Shown one piece after another: positions 1-7,287 of a stretch of DNA of 10,511 bases. Within the stretch, counting starts at the first letter, position 1. Each line of letters starts with the position of its first letter. The notes under the pieces were generated by a model. It did not search any database, had not been told where the DNA came from, and was given only the letters and a program-made list of their open reading frames with translations. The stretch is taken from the NCBI RefSeq assembly GCF_001866055.1, contig NZ_MLQS01000003.1, positions 252-10,762 on the forward strand. Reading direction: 5' to 3'. The translations under genes were made by a program, and so were the position numbers. The DNA comes from Anaerobacillus alkalidiazotrophicus. Its GTDB lineage: Bacteria > Bacillota > Bacilli > Bacillales_H > Anaerobacillaceae.

Positions 1-467
<467 letters not shown>

Positions 468-540
468 ATTGTTTGATAAAGCTCAAAATAAAACATTGAC
501 GAGATTATTATAAAATCTCTTTTAATTCGCTTGGCTGTGT

Positions 541-559
541 GTTCAGTTTTCAAAGAACC
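541..559 (-). promoter_or_regulatory. rRNA leader boxA-type antitermination motif
   Basis: The minus strand reads GGTTCTTTGAAAACTGAAC. This CTTTGAAAACTGAA block is standard in Bacillus rRNA leaders and contains the boxA-like core recognised by NusB/NusE antitermination factors. It lies between the promoters and the 16S 5' end. A short hairpin (GAGATT at 501-506 with AATCTC at 514-519) follows it and may belong to the 16S processing stem. Confidence 0.75.
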
Positions 560-581
560 ATCATTTTTGTTTACGTCGTTG

Positions 582-688
582 TTTTTAGCGACAAGAATTA
601 TCATAACATAATATCTAATTCTACGCAAGTTATTTTTAAAAACTTTTTTTGGAACAACCACATAATCACTTCGCTTTTTAGCGACAAG
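582..688 (-). repeat. 14-bp direct repeat at both rRNA transcription starts
   Basis: CTTGTCGCTAAAAA (minus strand) occurs at 582-595 and again at 675-688. Each copy begins at the same distance from its -10 box, so both promoters would make transcripts with the same first nucleotides. Confidence 0.85.
586..655 (-). promoter_or_regulatory. rRNA operon proximal promoter (P2) with UP element
   Basis: The minus strand has a -35 TTGCGT (623-628), a 17-bp spacer and a -10 TATGAT (600-605). Upstream (about 631-655) is a strongly A/T-tracted stretch of the UP-element type. Transcription should start at about 592-593, at or next to the G of CTTGTCGCTAAAAA. Starting with G would fit the known GTP-sensing behaviour of Bacillus rRNA promoters. 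The promoter drives the 16S gene through the boxA leader. Confidence 0.8.
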
Positions 689-745
689 GAATATATTATC
701 ACATCAGGCAGTTCGCTGCAACACCTTTTTTATAAAACATTTAAA
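680..745 (-). promoter_or_regulatory. rRNA operon distal promoter (P1)
   Basis: The minus strand has a -35 TTGCAG (716-721), a 17-bp spacer and a -10 TAATAT (693-698), with an A/T-rich UP-like stretch at about 722-745. The predicted start, about 685-686, falls in exactly the same CTTGTCGCTAAAAA block as in the proximal promoter, 93 bp away. Tandem rRNA promoters at about this spacing are usual in Bacillus. Confidence 0.75.
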
Positions 746-809
746 AGGTAACTACTATTTCAAACCCAATAAGTTCTGCGCAAACGCCTTTTAAAGTGAC
801 GATCTTATC

Positions 810-838
810 AATTTATCATACAACTATTAAAATAGCAA
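810..838 (-). promoter_or_regulatory. possible third, far-upstream rRNA promoter
   Basis: The minus strand shows TTGCTA (833-838), a 17-bp spacer and TAAATT (810-815). A GTC trinucleotide lies at the expected start region, but the 14-bp start repeat of the other two promoters is absent. The match is weaker, and in such AT-rich DNA it may be chance. The rest of 746-961 holds no gene or convincing structure that I can see. Confidence 0.3.
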
Positions 839-954
839 GTAAAATAACCCATAGCTTATTTTCTTTATACTAATATAGAAAGAAAATTTACCTCTACTCC
901 TAACTTGAAGAATAGTAAACAATTAGTCTCGGCTTCTTCCATTATTATAATTAG

Positions 955-987
955 GGATAAATCAGTTACCTTTTCAAAGGAAACTGA
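955..987 (-). terminator. probable intrinsic terminator after the helicase operon
   Basis: Inverted repeat TCAGTT-A-CCTTT / AAAGG-A-AACTGA (962-967, 969-973, 976-980, 982-987), with a 2-nt tip and one A/A mismatch. On the minus strand it is followed by TTTATCCC. It lies about 45 nt beyond the stop codon of the last operon gene and would keep operon transcripts out of the rRNA promoter region. The stem is AT-rich and the U tract is short. Confidence 0.5.
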
Positions 988-1031
988 CCACCCGTTTTAC
1001 AGTAAAATTAATTAAATTCTCATGATATATA

Positions 1032-1724
1032 TTAAGTCAATTCTATAACTTCCCTACACTTCGGGAAATTAGAACAGCCATAAAACTGTTTCCCTTTGTT
1101 TTTCCCACTTTTAGCTGTACGGAGTACGAATGGAATATTGCATTTAGGACAATTCGGTACTTCATTTATTTTATCTTCATTTTGTTCTATTTCTTCAAGT
1201 TCTTCTTTAATCATTGTTGGAATACTGACTGAATTTGTTTCTAACAAAATGGGCTGTAGCTGCTTGGCTACCTCATTAAGCGTGTAATTTCTTTTGTTTT
1301 TAAATCTAACCAAAGTTAATCCTGCTTTTTTATAAACTTGTTCTATAAATTCATCTCTATTAATACGATCCTGTCTAGCATGTGAAGAATCATCTAACTC
1401 GATACCACATACAGGTTGCATTGTTTCACTTGAGCACAGTAAAAAATCAACGTGTTTTCGACTTATTTTATTAAAATACTTACTTTGGTTACTTCGATCC
1501 TTGTCTGTAACAAAGAAAATATCTTTTAGTGAAACTTTGGGACAGATAATCAAATCTTTAGGAATAACTTGTCCTAAAACTTTATAGAAAGAATGCTCAG
1601 AGGGAGATAAGAAATCATCCCTCATCGCATACGGAAAATCCACTTCTTTTAAATTTTTGTTTTCAAATTTAACACCAAATAATTTCAAAATAACTCCTAG
1701 ACAACCTGGATTATTAGCAGACAT
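1032..1724 (-). CDS. DUF2726-type PD-(D/E)XK-like protein with topoisomerase zinc ribbon
   Basis: A 230-residue protein with ATG start and a strong AAGGGGAGA binding site. Residues about 37-160 match what I know of the DUF2726 family, related to restriction-endonuclease-like nucleases. The predicted active-site pattern is H91-V-D93-F followed by GIELDDSSH (E109, D111, D112). The C-terminal 40 residues form a zinc ribbon of the topoisomerase I type (C192, C195, C217, C223; CPKC...YGCSNFPKC), expected to bind single-stranded or damaged DNA. The linker (about 172-188) is Glu/Asp-rich. It starts 22 nt after the helicase stop and is the last operon gene. I infer a cytoplasmic DNA-binding nuclease. 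The fold is from recognition and the substrate is unknown. Catalysis is unproven because the usual E-x-K lysine is not obvious. Confidence 0.85.
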   Translation of the reverse strand: MSANNPGCLGVILKLFGVKFENKNLKEVDFPYAMRDDFLSPSEHSFYKVLGQVIPKDLIICPKVSLKDIFFVTDKDRSNQSKYFNKISRKHVDFLLCSSETMQPVCGIELDDSSHARQDRINRDEFIEQVYKKAGLTLVRFKNKRNYTLNEVAKQLQPILLETNSVSIPTMIKEELEEIEQNEDKINEVPNCPKCNIPFVLRTAKSGKNKGKQFYGCSNFPKCREVIELT

Positions 1725-1746
1725 TAAAATCTCCCCTTAAATTTTT

Positions 1747-4158
1747 TTAATTGCTCTTCCTCTCAAAATGAACATGCAACCGATATTCGCATATTTCCCT
1801 CGTCCATTCATAAAGAAGCTCCTCATCTTCTTTAACAACATCAAAGCTAAATCCAAAACGGTTATTTTCAAAGGTTACTAACCCTTTAGAACTTCCACTC
1901 CATTTTGTCATTGGCATTTTGACGATTAACTTGCTTACCTTTTCTTCATTATAGTCCCAAAGACGTTTCGTTTCTTTATCTGAGAAATCGATTTTTTTAC
2001 GATATTCGGTTTCAGTTAAGTAGTGATGAAAAAATGGTGCGGTTTCTTCGGGTGTAATTGGTTGATACCAATCACTTACCCCTCTTTGTAACATCGCAAG
2101 TAACACAACCATTTTGTAGCTCTTAGCCATCCCTGTTTTTTCTACTTCAATCAACCATGTTTCGTATCGTTTGAACACTTCTTTTTCTCGTTCGCTTAGC
2201 TCGTCTGCCCAGTATAAGAAGCCTAGATAGGAATTGAATTCTTGTTTATATTGAATGCTTTCTGACTGCCCTTTTAAATGTATCTCTAAATAGGTGGGTC
2301 TTCTGCCTAGCTCTTGTTTTAACGTAAAATAAGCGTCTTTTAATTTTTCTTTTCTAGGTTGAAATTTCCTTGCTATTTCCGCTAACAGGTTAATCACTTC
2401 TGTTTCTATATTTAATACACAGTTAGCTGGAACATTTGGTTGAAATTGTTTTGGTTTCTTTGGGTCATTGGAAGTATCAAAGACACTTAGTTTTACATCA
2501 GCATTTCGATAGTTTCCAATTAAGTCGATAACTACGCAATAATTTTTCTCTGGATGTAATCGCAAGCCGCGTCCGATTTGCTGGGTAAACACGGTTAACG
2601 ATTCTGTTGGTCGGACAAACAAAAGTGTATCGACGGATGGAATATCGATACCTTCATTAAATAAGTCGACCGTAAAGATCGCATCAATTTCACCATTATT
2701 TAATAGTTCAATGGCGTGTTTCCGGCTGACCTCTACTTGCCTTGAGTGTAGACTAATGGCTTTATAGCCTTTTTGTTGAAAATAATTGGCAAGGTAATCT
2801 GCTTGTTTGATTGAGGAGCAGAACACTAGTGTCCGTGATTGCTTGTGCTTTTCCCATGCTTGTACGATATTTTCAGCCATTTCCTCCTTAAGCTGCACTT
2901 GCAATAGCTCTTCTTCTGCATATCGATTCCCTAACCATGTAAGTTGTCGGTAGTCGGTATCATCATAGATCCCGTAATAATGAAACGGAGCAAGCCATTG
3001 GCGTTGGATCGCTTCTAGAAAATCTAAGCGAAACGCAACGTTCCCATCACAGAGTGCATAAACGTCTTTATTGTCGTTTCGATCGGGTGTCGCTGTAATA
3101 CCAAGTAAAAACTGAGGCTGAAAATAATCCAATACACGAGAGTAGGAGCGGGCGGCTGCATGATGAAATTCATCGACAATAATCAGATCAAATTCATCTG
3201 GAGAAAACATCTCTAAATGCTGTTTCATACTTAAGGTGAAAATCGAGGCAAAAACTACATCTGCTTCTCCCTCTTTTTGTTTTCCATTATAGATTCCATA
3301 CGTCTTATCGTTCATCACATGTTCGAACGAATGTTTAGCCTGGTGTAAAATTTCCTCGCGATGTGCTATAAAAAGAATGCGTTGAAAGCTCTTGGCAAAA
3401 AAGGCAGCTAAATACGTTTTCCCTAATCCGGTTGCCATGACAACGAGCGCACTTTTATAGCCTTCTTCTATCGTTGTTTCGAGTTCTTCTAAGGCGGGAA
3501 TTTGCGCAAAACGTGGTTTGATTTCCTCTCCATATGTATTGGTAGCTTCTTTAACCATTTCGTTGGCACGCTCTTGTTCTGATGGAAGCATCAGTTCCAT
3601 TTCTTCTCGTTTTGTCCAAGTACGAACAAGGTTCGGATGTTTTTGATGAAAATGTTCATACTTTTCCTCGTACGTCTTAATGGTCTCGTCATTTACCACA
3701 ATCGTTTGCTCATGATACATGATTTTTGTAAATTGATCGAGAGCATCCTCGTAAACCCGAGTGCTTTCTGAAAGTGACACATTCCATTCAACACCTGTTG
3801 TTAGAGCTGATCTTGATAGGTTTGATGATCCAACGATTAATTGACCGTCATTTTGAAATTGAAACAGATACGCCTTCGGATGAAACGATGTCCCATTGCT
3901 TTTCCATAGTCGAATTTCAATATTTTTATGGATGTTGGAGATTGCTTTTAACGCTTCTGGTTGTGTGATAAATAAATAATCGCCCGTACAAATCTTAATG
4001 TCTGCTCCACGTTCCGCCGCTTTTCGTAATGGTTCAAAAAGCATTTCACAGCCTGACTTCATGACAAAGGATGTTAGTATACAAATACTTGATGCTTGTT
4101 CCATACCACGAATAAGATGTTTAACTAGACTTTCAGTTATTAACTCAGCCCTAGTCAT
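1747..4158 (-). CDS. PLD-family nuclease fused to superfamily II DEAD/DEAH helicase
   Basis: An 803-residue fusion. Residues 1-150 are a phospholipase-D-like (HKD nuclease) domain with H93-P-K95 and GSSNLS at 110-115. Only one HKD half is seen, so it probably dimerises. Residues about 215-560 are an SF2 helicase core: Walker A ATGLGKT (242-248), DEFHH at 329-333 in place of DEAH, TAT at 355-357, FNEGIDIP at 500-507, and QQIGRGLR at 526-533 (motif VI). Residues 560-803 form a C-terminal domain resembling those of COG1061/DUF3427 helicases. The ATG overlaps the end of the upstream gene in ATGACTAG, suggesting translational coupling. Expected action is ATP-driven movement on DNA or RNA with backbone cleavage. 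PLD-helicase proteins occur in defence systems (DISARM and Mokosh contain such domains), but this domain order differs from the Mokosh fusion. Role in defence or repair is inferred. Confidence 0.92.
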   Translation of the reverse strand: MTRAELITESLVKHLIRGMEQASSICILTSFVMKSGCEMLFEPLRKAAERGADIKICTGDYLFITQPEALKAISNIHKNIEIRLWKSNGTSFHPKAYLFQFQNDGQLIVGSSNLSRSALTTGVEWNVSLSESTRVYEDALDQFTKIMYHEQTIVVNDETIKTYEEKYEHFHQKHPNLVRTWTKREEMELMLPSEQERANEMVKEATNTYGEEIKPRFAQIPALEELETTIEEGYKSALVVMATGLGKTYLAAFFAKSFQRILFIAHREEILHQAKHSFEHVMNDKTYGIYNGKQKEGEADVVFASIFTLSMKQHLEMFSPDEFDLIIVDEFHHAAARSYSRVLDYFQPQFLLGITATPDRNDNKDVYALCDGNVAFRLDFLEAIQRQWLAPFHYYGIYDDTDYRQLTWLGNRYAEEELLQVQLKEEMAENIVQAWEKHKQSRTLVFCSSIKQADYLANYFQQKGYKAISLHSRQVEVSRKHAIELLNNGEIDAIFTVDLFNEGIDIPSVDTLLFVRPTESLTVFTQQIGRGLRLHPEKNYCVVIDLIGNYRNADVKLSVFDTSNDPKKPKQFQPNVPANCVLNIETEVINLLAEIARKFQPRKEKLKDAYFTLKQELGRRPTYLEIHLKGQSESIQYKQEFNSYLGFLYWADELSEREKEVFKRYETWLIEVEKTGMAKSYKMVVLLAMLQRGVSDWYQPITPEETAPFFHHYLTETEYRKKIDFSDKETKRLWDYNEEKVSKLIVKMPMTKWSGSSKGLVTFENNRFGFSFDVVKEDEELLYEWTREICEYRLHVHFERKSN

Positions 4159-4477
4159 CCTCTACCTCAATTAAAAAGATTTTTTCTTGAAATCCACCCC
4201 GTTTTTCGGCTTTTCTCTCACGAATTTTTTCTACTTCATCGATCGACGAACCGTGATAGTCAGCTAGTGCATGGATAATTTCAAGTACATCTGCTAATTC
4301 TTCTAGAGCATCCTCATTCGTCGTTGTATTCACGTATTCCTCAAGCTCTTCAAAGCTTTTTTTCTTTAATTCTGCTATGTATTGTTCTTCATTTAAAATG
4401 GAAGTTGTATACTTTTTCCCTGCTTTTTCAATGATTTCAGGAATCTTATCTCGCACTAATTTGTTATAGATAGGCAT
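4151..4477 (-). CDS. MazG-like nucleoside triphosphate pyrophosphohydrolase
   Basis: A 108-residue protein starting MPIYNKLVRDKIPEII, the signature N-terminus of the small all-alpha NTP pyrophosphatases related to MazG and phosphoribosyl-ATP pyrophosphohydrolase. The metal-binding pattern is visible as E43-x2-E46 and then E60-x2-D63 (EELADVLE). The family hydrolyses NTPs or modified nucleotides to NMP and pyrophosphate. A longer in-frame extension exists, but the start at 4477 is chosen because AAGGAG sits 8 nt before it and the extension overlaps the HIT gene. It begins 14 nt after the HIT stop and overlaps the helicase start by 8 nt. It probably sanitises or depletes a nucleotide pool; the exact substrate cannot be read from sequence. 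Confidence 0.9.
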   Translation of the reverse strand: MPIYNKLVRDKIPEIIEKAGKKYTTSILNEEQYIAELKKKSFEELEEYVNTTTNEDALEELADVLEIIHALADYHGSSIDEVEKIRERKAEKRGGFQEKIFLIEVEDD

Positions 4478-4491
4478 TTGGTTTCTCCTTA

Positions 4492-4860
4492 TTAATAGAT
4501 TCTCTTTTCTGGTATGACTCCACGAACTCCACCACGAGGATTTTCCATATCCCCTTTGTAACGCGGGATTAAATGAACATGGACATGGAAGATCGTTTGA
4601 CCTGCCGTTTCCCCACAATTAATACCGATATTATAGCCATCTGGTTGGTATTTTTCTGCCAAAAGGGCTTTTCCATCCTCGAGAAGCTGGTTGATCGCAG
4701 CTCTTTCTTCAAGCGTTGTATCAAAGAAGTCGCTGACATGACGTTTCGGGATGATTAGCAAGTGGCCTTTGTTGACTGGGAATATGTCAAAGATTGCAAA
4801 GGCTAAATCATTTTCAAATACGATATTTTTTGGGTTGCAAAATGGGCATGGTTTTGTCAT
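4492..4860 (-). CDS. HIT-family nucleotide hydrolase/transferase
   Basis: A 122-residue protein of normal HIT length. The histidine triad HVHVHLIPR puts catalytic histidines at H92, H94 and H96. C5 and C8 (CPFC) with H41 are likely zinc ligands, as in many bacterial HIT proteins, and GHLLIIPKRHV (32-42) is the conserved family strand. Such proteins hydrolyse purine nucleoside phosphoramidates, adenylylated substrates or dinucleotides. The start at 4860 is preferred over an upstream extension because AAGGAG lies just before it and the CPFC motif follows at the usual distance. It is the first gene of the operon, 14 nt before the MazG-like gene. It may simply be housekeeping, but its placement with a pyrophosphohydrolase and two nucleases suggests a linked nucleotide-related function. 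Confidence 0.93.
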   Translation of the reverse strand: MTKPCPFCNPKNIVFENDLAFAIFDIFPVNKGHLLIIPKRHVSDFFDTTLEERAAINQLLEDGKALLAEKYQPDGYNIGINCGETAGQTIFHVHVHLIPRYKGDMENPRGGVRGVIPEKRIY

Positions 4861-4906
4861 TACATAACTCCTTAGGTAAATATCTATACAACAATTGTCT
4901 CTTGGA

Positions 4907-4934
4907 ATTATATAACAAAAGTTGGGATAGCAAA
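4907..4934 (-). promoter_or_regulatory. candidate promoter for the HIT-MazG-helicase-DUF2726 operon
   Basis: The minus strand has a perfect TATAAT (4907-4912) and, 16 bp upstream, a poor -35 TTTGCT (4929-4934). The start would be about 4900, roughly 40 nt before the HIT start codon. A perfect 8-bp palindrome, ACAATTGT (4891-4898), lies just downstream and could be an operator or chance. The remaining gap to the upstream gene (4935-5079) shows nothing recognisable. Confidence 0.45.
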
Positions 4935-5079
4935 AGTGAACTAGAGAGATTTTAATGGGAAGAATTAACCATCTAATAATATGCATACGTTAAGTTTGGT
5001 TAGTTTTTGGGGAGTTTGGTATATGTTTAGCATTTCTTTATGAAACTTTAATTCTATCTATTCACTATTTACTACATTT

Positions 5080-5754
5080 CTACCTAGGTGAAAACCGTCC
5101 TCCTGAATACGTTCTAAATTTCGGAGCATAAAATCGGATACAGGCATTGTTTTCTTCAACCCTTTTGGTAAATAGGCCACACATTTTTTGACGGTAACTA
5201 TAATAATGACAATGCTCACACCTTCTATATGACGTGTCCCTAGCTGTCCATATTTTCACTTCGTTTGAACTTGGTTTTAATGGTGGAGGTTTTGTAGGTT
5301 CTTGTACTGGTTTGACCTTTTTTGCCTGTATCTTTTTTCTCTCATATTTTGAAATTACATTCTCATACAGGCGATTTATTTCTACTTTATGTGTGATTAT
5401 TCCATCGAATAGCTTTGAATTATATCCATAGGATATGACATAATAACCGTCTTTTCTTTTTAACTTTTTCTTTTTTACGGATATAATTTTTCGTAATTCT
5501 ATGGACAGGTAGTCTTTCTGGAAAAATATTTTTATAAAATCAACCTTTTTACTTTTTCTACTTTCAATTAGATCGGCATTCAATCGAGCTGTAAACTCAA
5601 TTTCACTACCACTTTTACTTTTCTTCTTTATTTTTATTTGATATATCTGATTGATTTTCTTTCATTCACTTATCCTTATATCGGTTAGATTGACTTGATG
5701 AAAGACACCTAATTCGGTCACACGAAAATTCGCTTTTATTTTTGCGTTGCTCAT
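5080..5754 (-). pseudogene. Cys4-motif protein interrupted by one in-frame TGA
   Basis: A 224-codon frame opens at ATG 5754, which has a strong GAAAGGAG binding site 10 nt upstream. It reads 30 residues, hits TGA at 5664-5662, and then stays open in the same frame to TAG at 5080. The second part has no credible start of its own: the first available codon is TTG at 5583 with no binding site, and convincing coding sequence already lies before it (SEIEFTARLNADL). The C-terminus has four cysteines (codons 179, 182, 192, 205; RCEHCHYY, KMCGLF, NNACIRF) that probably bind zinc, after a Lys/Pro-rich linker. I do not recognise the family. One nonsense mutation, readthrough or a base-call error would all explain it. 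Confidence 0.7.
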
Positions 5755-5772
5755 TTAACCTATCTCCTTTCG

Positions 5773-5925
5773 CTAGGAAAATATCATTAAAATTACAACC
5801 TTCCAATTCCCCTTTATCTGCTCAATCACTAATTTTTTCAACTCATTTTCATTAAACTGTACAATGACATTTTCAGCGTGTTCTCGTTTTCTTAAAAACA
5901 AATATGGTAAGTACAAACAAATGAC
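5773..5925 (-). pseudogene. remnant 3' coding fragment without a start
   Basis: This frame overlaps the end of the two-TM gene in another phase and continues past it as ENVIVQFNENELKKLVIE to TAG at 5773. That leaves 17 nt before the next gene's start, a gap holding that gene's binding site. The part after 5872 reads like a normal protein C-terminus. The upstream part only offers TTG codons without binding sites. It may be the tail of a gene whose front was lost at a junction near 5873. No family recognised. Confidence 0.35.
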
Positions 5926-6118
5926 TTACTAATATTGTAGGAAAATAAAAAGAATTTATAGTCCGTAAGAATTTAGCATCATTTGCAGCTTTCATACCAT
6001 TATCAAATAATGCATATTCTTCCGCTCCAATAGTAGCAATATCTAAGACTAAACCAATAGCAAGGAAAACAATTAAGCTATAAATCCAAATAGCATATTT
6101 AGATAATAAAAGTTTCAT
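5873..6118 (-). CDS. small two-TM membrane protein, unknown function
   Basis: An 81-residue protein. Hydrophobic segments at about 8-29 (YAIWIYSLIVFLAIGLV) and 57-75 are predicted membrane helices, separated by a polar loop of about 25 residues with a short basic tail (KKTRTR). Two start codons are adjacent, GTG 6121 and ATG 6118. ATG is preferred because it sits 6 nt from AAGGAG, whereas GTG is only 3 nt away. I do not recognise the family. Size, topology and position in a row of unrelated small membrane genes would fit an immunity protein or an uncharacterised Bacillus membrane protein, but nothing in the sequence proves this. Confidence 0.65.
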   Translation of the reverse strand: MKLLLSKYAIWIYSLIVFLAIGLVLDIATIGAEEYALFDNGMKAANDAKFLRTINSFYFPTILVSHLFVLTIFVFKKTRTR

Positions 6119-6189
6119 CACAATCTCCTTCTTAGCTTTTCGCCAAAAATTAGGTTGGTTAAATGATTTTTATTTTGACTAACTTATAA

Positions 6190-6269
6190 TTATTTAAATA
6201 TCTTTTTAACAAACCTCGTTAGCACCATTACAGCAGCGACAGCTTATTAAACTATTGCACCCTTTAATT
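6190..6269 (-). pseudogene. decayed small membrane-protein tail with two stops
   Basis: The minus strand reads LKGAIV, then TAA TAA (6249-6244), then in the same frame AVAAVMVLTRFVKKIFK and a stop at 6190. A hydrophobic run followed by a basic end is typical of the C-terminus of a small membrane protein. There is no start codon or binding site. Probably debris; a chance hydrophobic frame in AT-rich DNA is possible. Confidence 0.3.
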
Positions 6270-6428
6270 GAATAAGAATGATATTAACAGTTGGACACCA
6301 AAAGCTAAAATAGTAGTTATAATAATATCTAAAATATTATATTTCTTTTTCTTATCCTTATATTTCGAGTCAACGAAGAATCTTATTAAATAAATAGTAG
6401 TAAATATAGCAAGTAATTCGAGGAAATT
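6264..6428 (-). pseudogene. decayed two-TM protein lacking a start codon
   Basis: A 54-codon open stretch has two hydrophobic segments (LELLAIFTTIYLIRFF and ILDIIITTILAFGVQLL) flanking a charged Lys-rich loop (DSKYKDKKKK) and ends at TAA 6264. The composition is that of a real membrane protein. No ATG, GTG or TTG precedes it after the in-frame TAA at 6431-6429, and in-frame codons continue upstream of that stop into the protease gene's end. It looks like a small membrane-protein gene that has lost its start. With the neighbouring tail fragment it accounts for much of the gap between 6118 and 6451. Confidence 0.45.
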
Positions 6429-6450
6429 TTAATTCAATAAATCAAAACCG

Positions 6451-7287
6451 TTATTCCATACTAATAATTTTTTTCCAATCTTCTAAAAAAGTACGGATTT
6501 GTTCGTTTGGCATCGCCATTCCAGATATAAATTGTCGAAAAAGATTATAATTCCCACCTATATTTAAAGCAACAATCTCTAAATTTTCATTAAGTAATGC
6601 ACTGCCACTGCTTCCTACTGACACTTTAGCTGTATGTTCCATCATTGGTTGTTGTATTTTTCCTAATTCATCACCAAAAGGTCTCAGTTTCTTACTGCTT
6701 ATTTTTCCAATCGTAATAACATTCCTTTCCCCATATGGATTACTCATAGATGCAACAATGTCGCCATACTTAGGGTTTTCATCTGCAAGTGGCAGAACAG
6801 TATATTCACTATCAGTTATAAAACTTATTATAGCTAAATCATATTCATCTTTAACCTGTTCGATTGAAACAACAGGAAATTGCTGATAGTATTCAACTTG
6901 TCCCTGAAACTCTCCGCCTTTACTTAGGTAGTCTGCAATGTCTATATCGTCATAGCCCATAACAACAAACTGAATGTGATCTACATTATCCATCTCTAAA
7001 ATTACATGATATGCCGTCAGTGCATAGTAACGATTGCCTTCCTTACCGATTATTACTCCACTTGCGCCTGGTGAAATAGAAACTGACTGCCTATTTTCAT
7101 CACTGCTATATTCTAAACTAACAATTTTAATATTCGCTGAAAGTGCTTCATTTTCAATTTTTTCTATAAGTCCACTATACATCGTTTGATTAAAAAATAA
7201 TTTACATTTAATTAAGGGATTAAAAAATAACATACTAAAGACTAGTAACATGAATAGTATTACAAGTATTACAGATTTGGTTCTCAT
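6451..7287 (-). CDS. membrane-anchored trypsin-fold serine protease
   Basis: A 278-residue protein. A hydrophobic segment at about 5-23 serves as signal anchor, placing the rest outside the cell. The chymotrypsin-like triad is visible: H94 in TAYHV, D150 in YDLAIISF and S227 in GSSGS (the GxSG motif). MSNPYGERNVITIGKIS (181-197) is the strand-loop typical of S1/HtrA-like proteases. No PDZ domain follows, so it is shorter than HtrA/DegP. A longer frame with GTG 7353 exists but has no binding site; ATG 7287 directly precedes the anchor, with GAAAGG about 10 nt upstream. Substrate unknown. It sits among small exported proteins of unknown function and may act in envelope maintenance or in processing a secreted partner. 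Confidence 0.8.
   Translation of the reverse strand: MRTKSVILVILFMLLVFSMLFFNPLIKCKLFFNQTMYSGLIEKIENEALSANIKIVSLEYSSDENRQSVSISPGASGVIIGKEGNRYYALTAYHVILEMDNVDHIQFVVMGYDDIDIADYLSKGGEFQGQVEYYQQFPVVSIEQVKDEYDLAIISFITDSEYTVLPLADENPKYGDIVASMSNPYGERNVITIGKISSKKLRPFGDELGKIQQPMMEHTAKVSVGSSGSALLNENLEIVALNIGGNYNLFRQFISGMAMPNEQIRTFLEDWKKIISME

Noticed and set aside
539..751. Open frames of about 70 codons in the rRNA promoter region
   Set aside because: The region is explained by tandem promoters and leader; the frames have no binding site and an AT-driven composition.
1747..4158. Assigning the PLD-helicase to Mokosh or DISARM
   Set aside because: Mokosh type II has a different helicase type and domain order, and DISARM needs a methylase and separate genes not present here.
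4478..4618. N-terminal extension of the MazG-like gene
   Set aside because: It is antisense-like reading of the HIT gene's end; the family N-terminus MPIYNKLVRDK and AAGGAG fix the start at 4477.
4861..4986. N-terminal extension of the HIT protein
   Set aside because: It covers the candidate promoter, is not family-like, and the binding site points to 4860.
5662..5664. TGA read as selenocysteine
   Set aside because: No selenocysteine insertion hairpin is evident after the codon, and the position is not in a redox motif; a nonsense change is simpler.
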